Assembly: GCA_963851325.1 (NCBI GenBank)
Contig: CAWKOR010000001.1
Coordinates: 3,348,001 to 3,412,000, forward strand
Reading direction: 5' to 3'
DNA length: 64,000 nt
From: DATGKG01 sp963851325
GTDB lineage: Bacteria > Desulfobacterota > Binatia > Binatales > Binataceae
Part shown: piece by piece, positions 1 to 8,796 of the stretch
Layout of the letters: every line of letters starts with the position of its first letter
How positions within the stretch are numbered: position 1 is the stretch's first letter
The notes under the pieces: generated by a model
What the model was told of the DNA's origin: nothing
Databases searched by the model: none
The model's input: the letters and a program-made list of their open reading frames with translations, nothing else
Translations under genes and position numbers: made by a program

Positions 1-6
1 GAGTGG

Positions 7-900
7 ATGACGATGAGGCATATTTCCCGTACGCAAATCCCTTTCGATGACCCGACCAGATGGTTCGCGCTGCTCGATCGCTTTGGGCCTGCCGTTTTGG
101 CCCTCGCGGGGTTGCTGTTGGCCAGTCAGTCCGCAGCTTTGGCCGCGGTCAACGTGTGCAGTAAGACGATCAATTCGTGCGGCTGTTCGATCACCAGCAC
201 CGGCGTATACACGGTCGCCCAGAACCTCACCCTGGTTTCGGGCAGCGATTGCATTTCCATCGGGGCCAAAAACGTAGTCCTCAATCTGAACGGGAACCTG
301 ATTACCGGACCCGGCAGTGGCTCGAACGGCGCAGGAATTCACATCAAGAAAGCCACCTCGGTCTGGGTCGAGGGACAGGGAACTGCGTCACAACCGTCGA
401 CCATCAGCGGATGGAAATACGGCATCGAAAATGATGGCAACGATATTTTGATCGAGAACGTCTCTACCAGCGGCAATTCCAAAGCCGGGGTCTACTTCTT
501 CAAAGGCAGCGGCAGCCAACTGGTGAACTTCAATTCCTCGAGCAATTCCGGCTACGGAGTATGGTTGAGTTCCGGAATGAACAACCAGGTTGGTACCGGA
601 ACCACCTCGCTCAACGGGCTGGATGGCGTCTTTGTGGGATGCATCGGGACCGGCAGCGGAACCTGCGCCTCGCGAGGCGGCAACGCGAAGTCGAACTCGA
701 TCTACAATTTGACGGCCAACAGCAACGGCGCCGGCGGAGTCACCATCCAGTTCAATTCGGACTTCAATCAAATCGGGAAGTGTACCGCGTCGGACAATGC
801 CAACGGGGACCTTATCGACAAGCATCGGGGCAATGGTTGCGGGCGCGACTTGTGGTTCGCCAATAACGGCGCCGTGGTGAACAAGGCTTGCGTGCAATGA
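7..900 (+). CDS. Secreted right-handed beta-helix (parallel beta-helix repeat) protein
   Basis: A 297-residue protein with a basic N-terminus and a hydrophobic stretch at about residues 28-46 ending in Ala-rich sequence, which reads as a signal peptide with cleavage near residue 47. The mature part is rich in Asn, Gly and Ser and has recurring short strands (such as VVLNLNG, ILIENVS, SQLVNFN and NQIGKCT), the usual look of a pectate-lyase-like beta-helix. Paired cysteines suggest an oxidised extracytoplasmic fold. No catalytic residues could be assigned, so it may bind or cleave polysaccharide or be purely structural. The start is ATG at 7, with another ATG at 13; an upstream start outside the window cannot be excluded. 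Confidence 0.75.
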   Translation: MTMRHISRTQIPFDDPTRWFALLDRFGPAVLALAGLLLASQSAALAAVNVCSKTINSCGCSITSTGVYTVAQNLTLVSGSDCISIGAKNVVLNLNGNLITGPGSGSNGAGIHIKKATSVWVEGQGTASQPSTISGWKYGIENDGNDILIENVSTSGNSKAGVYFFKGSGSQLVNFNSSSNSGYGVWLSSGMNNQVGTGTTSLNGLDGVFVGCIGTGSGTCASRGGNAKSNSIYNLTANSNGAGGVTIQFNSDFNQIGKCTASDNANGDLIDKHRGNGCGRDLWFANNGAVVNKACVQ

Positions 901-955
901 CCACGCCTCGTTCGTCAGCCAAGCCGCGACCTGCGGTCAAGCGCGAAACCCGGTT

Positions 956-2104
956 TTGAAGACCCGATGGAAATCCTGGATAAGCACCTTGGCGCGCGGC
1001 TTCACGATACTGGGCGTGCTTGCATTATTGTTGGCCGCTGATGTGCCGCCTCCGGTTTCTGATATTGCTCCGACGCTTGGAAGCTTGGCCGAAAAATACC
1101 AACTCCCCGGCGTTGTAGGTGCCATCCTTCACGGCGATCAGATTGTCGCGCTTGGCAGCACCGGGGTTCGCAAGACCGGGGAGCCGGCACCCTTCCTGGT
1201 AACAGATACGATCCACCTCGGCTCCGATACGAAAGCCATGACCGCGATTCTCATCGGTCAATTGATCGATAGGAAGCAGCTCACCTTCGATACGACGATG
1301 GCCGAGGCATTTCCCGCCCTGGCCGCGAAAATGAATCCTGTTATGGCCCGGAGCACGGTGCGCAATCTTCTCGATCATGACGGGGGACTTCCGCACGATC
1401 TGGACTGGGGGGCCCTCGAGGCGACTCATCTTCCGCTCCCTGAACAACGACGACTGGCGGTCGAAAGGGCTCTTTCTGTTACACCCGCCGCATCGATCGG
1501 TACCTTCTCCTATTCCAATATTGGTTACGTCGTGCTCGGAGCGATCCTCGAAGCGAAAACCGGAAAATCGTGGGAAGAGGTAATAGAGCAGCAGATTTTT
1601 CGTCCGTTGCAGATGACCACCGCTGGTTTCGGTCCGCCCGGGACGCCGGGCAAAGCGGATCAGCCGTGGGGGCATGTCGGCGCGATCGGTAATTTAACCC
1701 CGGTCCAGATCGACAACGCTCCAGTTTTGGGACCGGCGGGCACCGTCCACTGCTCGATTCGCGACTGGTCCCGGTTTATCGCGGAGGTCCTTCGTGGCGC
1801 ACAGGGGCATCCGACGCTGGTGTCCGCCGCAACCTTCAAAGAGCTGATCACTCCGATGCCCAATCAAGACTACGCGGGCGGCTGGATCATCACGCGACGC
1901 CCGTGGGCCGGAGGTTTGGCGCTTACCCACGCCGGTTCAAACACCACGTGGTTTTGCGACGCGTGGATCGCGCCCAACAAGGACTTCGCTATCCTCGTTG
2001 CCACCAACTACGGCGGCGATTCGGCTGCGAAAGCCGCCGACGAAGGTGTCAGCGATCTGATCAGGTTCAACTCAAGCTTGAGTGCGACTGATGCGAGGCA
2101 TTGA
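956..2104 (+). CDS. Serine hydrolase of the class-C beta-lactamase / DD-peptidase family
   Basis: This 382-residue protein carries the active-site motifs of the family: S90-x-x-K93 (SDTK), Y186-S-N, and a late H-A-G in LTHAGSNTT that replaces the K-T-G box. A hydrophobic segment at residues 13-28 looks like a signal peptide, so the enzyme is probably periplasmic or exported. Members hydrolyse esters, peptides or beta-lactams, and the substrate cannot be told from sequence. The start is TTG at 956, chosen because it keeps the basic n-region of the signal peptide; no ATG lies in a better place. Two relatives are encoded at 61054-63370. It converges on queE. Confidence 0.8.
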   Translation: MKTRWKSWISTLARGFTILGVLALLLAADVPPPVSDIAPTLGSLAEKYQLPGVVGAILHGDQIVALGSTGVRKTGEPAPFLVTDTIHLGSDTKAMTAILIGQLIDRKQLTFDTTMAEAFPALAAKMNPVMARSTVRNLLDHDGGLPHDLDWGALEATHLPLPEQRRLAVERALSVTPAASIGTFSYSNIGYVVLGAILEAKTGKSWEEVIEQQIFRPLQMTTAGFGPPGTPGKADQPWGHVGAIGNLTPVQIDNAPVLGPAGTVHCSIRDWSRFIAEVLRGAQGHPTLVSAATFKELITPMPNQDYAGGWIITRRPWAGGLALTHAGSNTTWFCDAWIAPNKDFAILVATNYGGDSAAKAADEGVSDLIRFNSSLSATDARH

Positions 2105-2145
2105 TGCCGGCGCGACCTGAGCGCTGATTCGAAGCGAGGTTCGCA

Positions 2146-2814
2146 CTAAACACCGCGGGTCTCGGGGGGCCAAATGTGCTTATGCATCTGGAGCTGGAAG
2201 CGAACCGGCAAACGGTCTTCCAGAATCCATTGCGCGAGTTGCGCGCGGGGAAGCCGCCCGAATGCGCAACTCATCAAAACCGCATTGACACGCGAGGCGA
2301 GATTGTAGCGGCGAATCACGTCGCGCGCCCATTCGTAGTCCGCGCGATCGCTGAGTACGAACTTCACCTCGTCGCGCGCGGTCAGATGCTCCAGGTTGCT
2401 CCACAGATTGCGCGATACCTCGCCACTGCCCGGACATTTGAGATCCATGATCTTGATGACGCGTGGATTGAGCTTCGCTACATCCGACGCGCCTGAGGTC
2501 TCGATCATCACGGTGCGACCTTGCGCCAGCAGCGACGCGATCAGCTGATGCACACCATCCTGTAACAACGGTTCGCCGCCCGTGATCTCGACCAGGTTGC
2601 ATCCATAGCTGTCGAGCTGTCCGACGATTTCCGGAACCGTCATTTTGCGGCCGTCATAAAACGCATACTCGGTATCGCAATAATTGCAGCGCAGGTTGCA
2701 TCCGGTCAGCCGCACGAATGCGCACGGCCGTCCCGCATAACTCGATTCACCCTGGATGCTGAAAAAGATCTCATTGATGACCAGTCGCGGCTGGCCCCGT
2801 TCGGGCGCTGACAT
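2146..2814 (-). CDS. queE: 7-carboxy-7-deazaguanine synthase (radical SAM)
   Basis: QueE converts 6-carboxy-tetrahydropterin into 7-carboxy-7-deazaguanine, the ring-contraction step of queuosine and other 7-deazaguanine pathways. The protein (222 residues) opens with the characteristic NEIFFSIQGES segment and has the radical-SAM cysteine triad C39-x3-C43-x2-C46, followed by the SAM-binding GGEP loop in EITGGEPLLQD. Length is normal for the family. Its ATG lies one base after the larC stop codon, so the two are surely co-transcribed, with larC first. Other queuosine genes are not in the window. Confidence 0.92.
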   Translation of the reverse strand: MSAPERGQPRLVINEIFFSIQGESSYAGRPCAFVRLTGCNLRCNYCDTEYAFYDGRKMTVPEIVGQLDSYGCNLVEITGGEPLLQDGVHQLIASLLAQGRTVMIETSGASDVAKLNPRVIKIMDLKCPGSGEVSRNLWSNLEHLTARDEVKFVLSDRADYEWARDVIRRYNLASRVNAVLMSCAFGRLPRAQLAQWILEDRLPVRFQLQMHKHIWPPETRGV

Positions 2815-2815
2815 A

Positions 2816-4021
2816 TTAGTGATGATGGCCGCGATGATGGTGATGGTCGGGTTGCGCGAGACTCGCCAGCGCGGCTGCGCGGGTCTCCTCCATCACGGTC
2901 TTGAGCGGCACGTTTTGCGTGGTCGCGATTTTGCGGCAGTCGTCGTACTCCGGGGTCGCGGTGAGTGCGCCGTCGCCCTCGGAAAATTTTACCTTGATGC
3001 GGCCCCATCGCGTCGCGACCTCGCGAATTTCGCGCCGAAGCTTGAGCCGTCCCACCGCATGAAACCTCACGCCAATCGTCGAGGTTTCCGAGAACAGCAC
3101 CTTCGCCAGTGTATCGCGGCGGGCCGGCTCGGCCAGCACCGCGATCGTGATCGCGGGCCGTCCTTTCTTCATGATGGTCGGAGTTAGCGTCACATCGCGC
3201 GCCCCGGCAGTGAACAGACGCTCCATCACGTGGTCGTAGATCTGAGGATTGAGATCGTCGATGTTGGCCGAAATTTCCAGCAACTCATCAGTGTCCAACG
3301 CGCCGCGTTCGCGCCCGATCATGATGCGCAATACATTGGGCCGATCTTCGTATTCGCGAGTGCCCGCGCCATAGCCGATTTTCTCGATTTCGAAATTGAG
3401 CGGCAGCGGCGCCGAATGCCCCAGCGCCCGCAGCACCGCGGCGCCGGTGGGGGTTACCATCTCGGCCGGTCCATCGCCCATCCGCACCGTGAAGCCCGCG
3501 AGGAGTTCTGCGGTCGCGGGCGCGGGCAACGGGATGATCCCATGTTGCGAGCGCGTGAAGCCGGTTCCCATAGGCAGCGGCGATACCAGCAACTCTCCGA
3601 CGCCCAACTCCTCCAGCGCGAACGCCGTCCCGACCACATCTATAATCGAATCGACGGCGCCGACCTCATGGAAGTGCACCTGTTCCGGCGAGGTGTGATG
3701 GACCTTCGCTTCGGCCTCGGCCAGCACCTCGAAAATCGCGCGCGCGCGACGCTTGGCGGCGGTTGCGACGGACGACGCCTCGATCATCGTGACGATCTGT
3801 GAGAGGTGGCGCTCGGGCTGCGCCTCCATCACCTCGACGTCGAACTTCATCGCCGCGATTCCACTCACCGTCTTACGCCGGCACGAAAGCCGCGAGCCCT
3901 GCAGCGGAAGCGACGCCAATGCGACCTCGAGATTTTTGAAATCGACGCCGGCGTCGAGCAGCGCGCCCACCAGCATGTCGCCGCTGAGCCCCGAGAATGC
4001 GTCGAGGTAGGCCGTCTTCAT
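2816..4021 (-). CDS. larC: Nickel-pincer cofactor biosynthesis protein LarC
   Basis: LarC inserts nickel into the pyridinium dithiocarboxylate mononucleotide used by lactate racemase and related LarA-type enzymes. The 401-residue protein starts at MKTAYLDAFSGLSGDM; the 54 codons upstream in frame have no family resemblance and are read antisense to the leader of the next gene. The nickel-binding histidine-rich character is strong at the C-terminus, which ends in PDHHHHRGHHH. In Lactobacillus the gene needs a ribosomal frameshift, but here it is one continuous frame. LarA, LarB and LarE are absent from the window. It is divergent from the DksA-like gene, with a 70-bp shared promoter region. 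Confidence 0.92.
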   Translation of the reverse strand: MKTAYLDAFSGLSGDMLVGALLDAGVDFKNLEVALASLPLQGSRLSCRRKTVSGIAAMKFDVEVMEAQPERHLSQIVTMIEASSVATAAKRRARAIFEVLAEAEAKVHHTSPEQVHFHEVGAVDSIIDVVGTAFALEELGVGELLVSPLPMGTGFTRSQHGIIPLPAPATAELLAGFTVRMGDGPAEMVTPTGAAVLRALGHSAPLPLNFEIEKIGYGAGTREYEDRPNVLRIMIGRERGALDTDELLEISANIDDLNPQIYDHVMERLFTAGARDVTLTPTIMKKGRPAITIAVLAEPARRDTLAKVLFSETSTIGVRFHAVGRLKLRREIREVATRWGRIKVKFSEGDGALTATPEYDDCRKIATTQNVPLKTVMEETRAAALASLAQPDHHHHRGHHH

Positions 4022-4091
4022 CGCTTTATCTTTACATACTAACCGTGCCGAAGTACGATCCAATACTTGGTTTTCTGCCGTAGCGGCAGCA

Positions 4092-4451
4092 ATGAGACAA
4101 CGCGAACTAAAGGTTTTTCGGCGGCTCCTCGAGGAGCGCAAGCGCGACATCCTGTCGGAGGCCGAGCGGGCCGTCGGCTCCATGAATCACCCCACCGAAG
4201 AAACCCTCGCCGATCCGACCGATCGTGCCTCGCTGGAATCCGATCGGATCTTTCTGCTGCGGATGAAGGATCGCGAGCGCAAGCTGCTGGGCAAAATCGA
4301 CGAGGCGTTTGCGCGCCTTCACGACGGCAGCTACGGGCGATGCGAGGAATGCGGCGGCGAAATCGGCATCGAGCGGCTCAAGGCGCGCCCAGTCACCACC
4401 CGGTGCATCCAGTGCAAGTCGGAGCAGGAAGAGCGCGAGAGGCGCGCCTGA
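4092..4451 (+). CDS. DksA/TraR-family zinc-finger transcription factor
   Basis: A 119-residue protein with a coiled-coil-rich N-terminal part and a C-terminal four-cysteine zinc finger (CEEC, then CIQC after 17 residues), the DksA/TraR architecture. Such proteins enter the secondary channel of RNA polymerase and modulate initiation, often with ppGpp. The N-terminal half has many acidic and basic residues and the family-like segment DPTDRASLESDR, whose Asp residues lie where the coiled-coil tip is expected. It is followed 45 bp later by galU on the same strand and is divergent from larC. Whether it is the housekeeping DksA or a paralogue cannot be decided. Confidence 0.88.
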   Translation: MRQRELKVFRRLLEERKRDILSEAERAVGSMNHPTEETLADPTDRASLESDRIFLLRMKDRERKLLGKIDEAFARLHDGSYGRCEECGGEIGIERLKARPVTTRCIQCKSEQEERERRA

Positions 4452-4496
4452 GCCCGAGTTCTCAACCATTCAGGAACCAGCAATACCGGATATCAA

Positions 4497-5369
4497 ATGA
4501 AGGTTCGCAAGGCTGTAGTTGTAGCCGCCGGGCTGGGCACGCGCATGCTGCCCGCCTCCAAGGTAATTCCCAAAGAGATCCTGCCGGTGGTCGACACTCC
4601 GGCGATTCAGATGATTGTCGAGGAAGCGATTGCTTCCGGCATCGAAGAGATCATTGTCGTCATCACGCCCGGCCGGACCCTGGTGCTCGATCACTTCAAG
4701 CCGGCCGAGGACTTGGAGCGACAGCTCGAGAGCAAGGGCAAGCACGACCTGCTTCAGATGTTGCGCAAGACCAACGCGCCGGCGCGGCTTACCCCGGCGC
4801 ATCAGCCGCAGCCGCTGGGGCTCGGCCACGCCGTCTTGCAGGGACAGGCGGCAGTCGGCAACGAACCGTTCGCGGTGTTCCTTCCCGACGATATCGTCGA
4901 TTCGCCGAAGCCATGCCTGCGGCAACTGCTCGACGTCGCCGAGAAAAAGGATGCGCCCGTAGTCGCATTGCTCAAGGTGCCACATAGCGAAGTATCGAAG
5001 TATGGCATCGTCGAGGCGACTCCGGCTGGCGATCGGCTTTATGAATTGAAAGGCATGATCGAGAAACCCGCGCCGGAAAAAGCCCCCAGCGACTTCGCGA
5101 TCATCGGGCGCTACGTTCTCACACCGGACATCTTCGATCTCATTAAGCAGAGCAAGCCAGGCGCAGGCGGCGAAATCCAGCTCACCGATGCGTTGCTCGC
5201 ACTGGCGAAGCGGCGCAAGATCTATGGATATGAATTCGAGGGCACGCGCTACGATCTCGGCGATCGGGTCGGCTACATCACGGCGCAAATCGGGTTCGGC
5301 TTGAAACGCCCGGAGGTGGCTGATAGGTTGCGTGCCTACCTCGAAACGGTGGCCTCGCGCAAAGTTTAG
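4497..5369 (+). CDS. galU: UTP--glucose-1-phosphate uridylyltransferase
   Basis: GalU makes UDP-glucose from UTP and glucose-1-phosphate for envelope polysaccharides and glycolipids. The 290-residue protein begins with the nucleotide-binding loop AAGLGTRMLPASK and the continuation PKEILPVVDTPAIQ, both diagnostic. Later family landmarks are GLGHAVL, FLPDDI, GIVE, EKP and GGEIQLTDAL. Length matches bacterial GalU (about 290-300). The gene follows the DksA-like factor on the same strand and is followed after 7 bp by tRNA-Ala, so transcripts may continue into the tRNA. The ribosome-binding site is weak. Confidence 0.94.
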   Translation: MKVRKAVVVAAGLGTRMLPASKVIPKEILPVVDTPAIQMIVEEAIASGIEEIIVVITPGRTLVLDHFKPAEDLERQLESKGKHDLLQMLRKTNAPARLTPAHQPQPLGLGHAVLQGQAAVGNEPFAVFLPDDIVDSPKPCLRQLLDVAEKKDAPVVALLKVPHSEVSKYGIVEATPAGDRLYELKGMIEKPAPEKAPSDFAIIGRYVLTPDIFDLIKQSKPGAGGEIQLTDALLALAKRRKIYGYEFEGTRYDLGDRVGYITAQIGFGLKRPEVADRLRAYLETVASRKV

Positions 5370-5376
5370 CCTCGGT

Positions 5377-5452
5377 GGGGCAGTAGCTCAGCTGGGAGAG
5401 CACAACGTTCGCAACGTTGGGGTCGAGGGTTCAAATCCCTTCTGCTCCACCA
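5377..5452 (+). tRNA. tRNA-Ala (anticodon CGC)
   Basis: A complete 76-nt cloverleaf including encoded CCA. The acceptor stem is 5377-5383 with 5442-5448, the D stem GCTC/GAGC is 5386-5389 with 5398-5401, the anticodon stem CAACG/CGTTG is 5403-5407 with 5415-5419, and the T stem is 5425-5429 with 5437-5441. The anticodon loop TTCGCAA gives CGC, reading GCG (Ala). The G3:U70 wobble pair, the alanine identity element, is present. Confidence 0.96.
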
Positions 5453-5460
5453 TCCAGTCT

Positions 5461-5520
5461 CTCGATTTACGGACATCGCGGAGAATCGCGCAAAATCCCC
5501 GCGTGTGCGTCAGATTATTG
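5461..5520 (-). repeat. 60-bp direct repeat, copy 1 (decayed recombinase segment)
   Basis: These 60 bases match 7882-7941 at 48 of 60 positions by eye, with no gaps, in the same orientation. In the second copy the minus strand codes for part of a serine recombinase; in this copy the same frame has stop codons, so it looks like an older remnant. It lies 8 bp after the tRNA-Ala gene, a common integration site for mobile elements. The rest of the stretch to 5861 shows no gene I can support. Confidence 0.5.
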
Positions 5521-5861
5521 GTCCGGGGTGGGACCCGGAGAATGGCCGCGAGGGCGCCCCGAGCCGATTGCTGGCCAGAGTTATCCAGGAGGCGCTTTCG
5601 GATGGTCCACATCGATTAAAAGGCGAGGGCCTCGAAACCGCGCGAGCGAGCATGGCCAGTTGGGGGAATTTCGGTGCCTTCCGGGCGAAGAACTCGCGAT
5701 ACGCAAACGGACATCATAGAAGAAAAGAAAACTCGATGACGACTTCGTCCGTCGACGCGCGAACCGCGGCATTCTGCACGCTTGCCTGAACACCCCACTC
5801 GCGATGACATTGTTTTCGCCGCCGGCAGGCAAGTTTCAAATCCACGCGGACCGTATCGATT

Positions 5862-7166
5862 CTAATGTGAATACTCCAGGTTGCCGTCACCCATCGTCAC
5901 GTACCATTTGCGGGGGTCCATAAAAGGATGCAGCGCGGGGAGACTCGAGAAGAGCATCGCGTTCAGGAGGGGCGTCGACGCCATCCGCACCGGAAAGTAT
6001 CCCGCACGCCATAGCATCGAGCGATACTCCGCCGGCGCAACCGCACAGACACTAGCCTTGGCGCCGGCGCGCGCGATCGCATCATCGGCAAAACCCAGCA
6101 GAGCCGCGAAGACCTCCCGCGAATGGTCGCGCACGAGGAAATCGACGATGTATCCGCATAGCATCCCGGCGCGGTCCCCGATGCGAAACACCAGGTAACC
6201 GGCGAGCGTGTTGTCCTCGATCGCTACCACATATCGATAAGTAATGTCGGGCCGCGCGTGGTAGCGCCATTTCAGATAGCGAAGGTCGCGAATCGCGATC
6301 ACACCGTAGTCCCGATGGACGCACGACCAGAGTTCATCGACTCGATCATCGAATGAATCGACCTCCGCAATCTTCAGGCGCTGAGGCGGACGCCGCTCCA
6401 TCACTTGTTGGCGCGCTACGTCGATGCTTCTTCCCAGAATCGCCGCACTCCGGCGGAGCGCAGCGCTACTGGAAACGGTTCCGGCGACTTCGTACCAATC
6501 GAGCGGCTTGAGCAATGGGGTCAGCCGCATCGAGCCAACCGTCTTCGCGGCACCTTGCTGCGCGTTGCTCTTCATTGCGCGGTTGGTTCTTCGCCACGAC
6601 TGCATGGCGGGCTGGTTGGGCGGGTTGCCGAAGTTGAGGTTCAAAGGGTTGTCCGCGCAAATCGTGAGGCTGATGCGCACCGAAAGATGTTGACCACGAA
6701 AATCCGGGTGCACGATAAAGTTGCTGGCCAAGACGACGCAGTGCGCCCCGCCGGAGATCATGAAGCGCTGCGGCACCGGACATATCGAGCCAGCCAGCCG
6801 GTCACCATTCCAGAGCAGTATGCAGTAGGGCTGGGCGAAATCGCCCGCGGCTCCCTCGCGCAACACAAGCCCCTCCAGGTCAGACGCCATGGCCGCGGCG
6901 CGCACGAATGGCCAGATGTGAGGGCGATTGGCGATGCGATAGCGCTCGGCCTCGGCATTGAAGGGATTGGAGTCGTGTTTCCAATCCCATTGCTTGATCT
7001 CGCGCGCCGCACGGTCCGGTGAATACGCCGCCCGAAACAGATCGAATACCTGCTCGCGATCCGAAGGGCGGTACCTCTCGATGTGAATGCTGTCGACCAC
7101 GGCGGGTGAGATCCTTATCGACCCCTCAGAGAACCATAAAGCGCAATTCAATCGAAATTGAGGCAT
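5862..7166 (-). CDS. GNAT-superfamily acyltransferase-like protein
   Basis: A 434-residue protein with two likely GNAT folds. The first runs from about residue 22 (HIERYRPSDREQVFDLFRAAY) to the acetyl-CoA-binding-like segment HPDFRGQHLSVRIS, which holds the R-G-x-x-L core of GNAT motif A. The second begins near DELWSCVHRDYGV and contains a YVVAIEDNTLAGYLVFR strand pair. Similar twin-GNAT proteins are found near polysaccharide or aminoacyl-transfer genes, but the substrate is unknown. The start ATG at 7166 was chosen because longer in-frame starts would overlap the recombinase remnant and give unstructured sequence; there is no clear Shine-Dalgarno. Confidence 0.6.
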   Translation of the reverse strand: MPQFRLNCALWFSEGSIRISPAVVDSIHIERYRPSDREQVFDLFRAAYSPDRAAREIKQWDWKHDSNPFNAEAERYRIANRPHIWPFVRAAAMASDLEGLVLREGAAGDFAQPYCILLWNGDRLAGSICPVPQRFMISGGAHCVVLASNFIVHPDFRGQHLSVRISLTICADNPLNLNFGNPPNQPAMQSWRRTNRAMKSNAQQGAAKTVGSMRLTPLLKPLDWYEVAGTVSSSAALRRSAAILGRSIDVARQQVMERRPPQRLKIAEVDSFDDRVDELWSCVHRDYGVIAIRDLRYLKWRYHARPDITYRYVVAIEDNTLAGYLVFRIGDRAGMLCGYIVDFLVRDHSREVFAALLGFADDAIARAGAKASVCAVAPAEYRSMLWRAGYFPVRMASTPLLNAMLFSSLPALHPFMDPRKWYVTMGDGNLEYSH

Positions 7167-7434
7167 CGAGTACGATTGGCCGTGCCTTATTTTTTCGGAA
7201 TTCACCCCGGAGCACCCAGTACCACTAAATGTAGGGCATGCGCCTTCGGCTTTCCGGCCTCCTCCGGATTTCTGCTCTCGGGCAAGCCTTCCCTCAACGA
7301 GTGGGACAGCGTAGTCAGGGGACGATCCGACCCGAAGGATTTTGCTGACGAGGGTTTTCTTTTTGTCGTCGTGGTCGACAGCGCGCGCCCCCTTCATCCT
7401 CGGCCGTGGCTCGCGTTCAGTGAACGGTTGGAAC

Positions 7435-7974
7435 TTAGTGATTGCCGAGCACTTGCTCCTGTGCGCTCCAGCGCGGCGCCAATTTGATTCGGCGGGTGAG
7501 TGCAACGACGCTCATCTCGGCCGGCTGCCGACCTTCGACCATCGCTTCAACGATCCTTGGAGACAGGAATCCAAGTTGGATTAACCGCCGAATAGAACGC
7601 CCATCAACCTTTTCTCGGCGCGCGAGGTCGCCGAGGGATGTTATCTTGCCTGCAATAAGGTCGAGAGACCATCTGCGTGCTCGGGCAACTGCCTTCAGCA
7701 GCGGTAGATCGATCCGGCTCCGGCCCACATCGCCTTCAACCACCATTCGCATTTCGATGCCGCGCCTTTTCAAGCGTATGGGCACCAGTTTGGTGAGTAC
7801 CAATTGGCCGGGCAATCGGTCGCCTCTGTCATCTTCGAGCGCTAGTGACAGTTTAATTGAGAGGCGGATTCCCTCCGGTCTCTCGCTTTTCGGATATCGC
7901 GGAGAATCGCTCGAAATACCAGCCTGTGCGAGAGATTTGTGATCGCGAATGGCGCGGAGAACGCCTCCGGAGCC
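7435..7974 (-). pseudogene. C-terminal remnant of a large serine recombinase
   Basis: The minus strand is open from a TGA at 7975-7977 to the stop at 7435. Its downstream part has the hallmarks of the C-terminal end of resolvase/invertase-type recombinases: LVPIRLKRRGIEMRMVVEG, then LKAVARARRWSLDLIAGK, a helix-turn-helix-like LARREKVDGRSIRRLIQLGF and LSPRIVEAMVEG. The catalytic N-terminal resolvase domain and zinc ribbon are missing, so it cannot recombine DNA. It probably marks a former integrated element between tRNA-Ala and the prs remnant. Family assignment is from motif recognition only. Confidence 0.7.
7882..7941 (-). repeat. 60-bp direct repeat, copy 2 (within recombinase remnant)
   Basis: Second copy of the segment at 5461-5520 (48 of 60 identical). 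Here the minus-strand frame is open and continuous with the recombinase C-terminal coding sequence. The two copies bracket the GNAT-like gene. Confidence 0.5.
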
Positions 7975-8796
7975 TCAATCGCCGGAATGCCGGCGAACTA
8001 TCCCGTCGGCGTTTGCCTCGAACATCTACGCCTTCGACGCCTCTGACGCGAGAGTTATTCCTGTGTGGTCATCGAGCATCGCGGCTGCTGCGGCAGCTAT
8101 CGTTTGCTCAAGTTGCGGGGCTGAGATGATGCGCCATCCTGTTTCGGATTGTTCTGCTCCGCCGTTTATCAGACCCTTTGATACCTAGTAGCGATAGTGG
8201 CGCTGACCCTTTGCAGCACTCCGCACGGTCAGCCGATGCCGACCTCTCGCCGGTCGCGGATCGAACGGTTCCGGGCATTTATCTTGGTCTTCATGATCCG
8301 GGTTGGACCGGCCTGCAGCGGTTGATCGCAGACTCGGTCAAGGACCCGCTGCGCGGATGGCTTGAGGCCGCTCAGCGCCTTTTCCTGCAGACGATACGCG
8401 ATGGCTCCAATCAGTAGCGCCCGGCCCAGGCGGCGTGGTGGATCCGTGCCGAAAAGCGCCGACTACTTCCTTCTTAGTCCAACAATATCGAGTGTGAGAT
8501 GTGAGATGGTTCGAGACTTCATGTTCCAGATTTTGCGAACCGACACCGGAAGATCTCTTTCCGCTAGTTGCCAAATTACGTGTTTCCAGCAGTGACTCAT
8601 TTGACGACTTTAATTAGTTTGCCACTTTGGCCTTTCGGTAGGCCAGTTGGGCACGGTTTATACGTTTCGCCGCGAATTCGATGCGATCACCCATCATCAG
8701 CTGATGGTCGCGGAAATCACCGAGGTTGGCTTGCGAGGGTGATTTTCGATATCTGAAGCTAGGAAGCTTAGCCCCGGACGAACCGAAGGAGGAGTC
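7975..8796. other. Intergenic stretch without a supported gene
   Basis: About 820 bp between the recombinase remnant and the PRPP synthetase gene. A short plus-strand frame at 8178-8417 would encode 79 residues including HDPGWTGLQRLIADSV, which looks protein-like but matches nothing I recognise; it may be the tail of a deleted gene. From about 8460 the base composition becomes more AT-rich, as expected for a leader and promoter of the downstream gene, but no clear -35/-10 pair could be assigned. No tRNA or repeat array is seen. Confidence 0.4.

Noticed and set aside
4067..4987. Long plus-strand frame of 306 residues
   Set aside because: It overlaps the DksA-like gene and galU in another frame and is rich in Arg and Ala without motifs, typical of a GC-rich shadow frame.
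5388..5612. Minus-strand frame ending in a QKGFEPSTPTLRT-like sequence
   Set aside because: This is the well-known false protein read antisense through a tRNA gene; the tRNA-Ala explains it.
8644..8663. Sigma-54-like promoter (TTGGGCACGGTTTATAC)
   Set aside because: The -24 GG is acceptable, but the -12 GC at the required spacing is missing.
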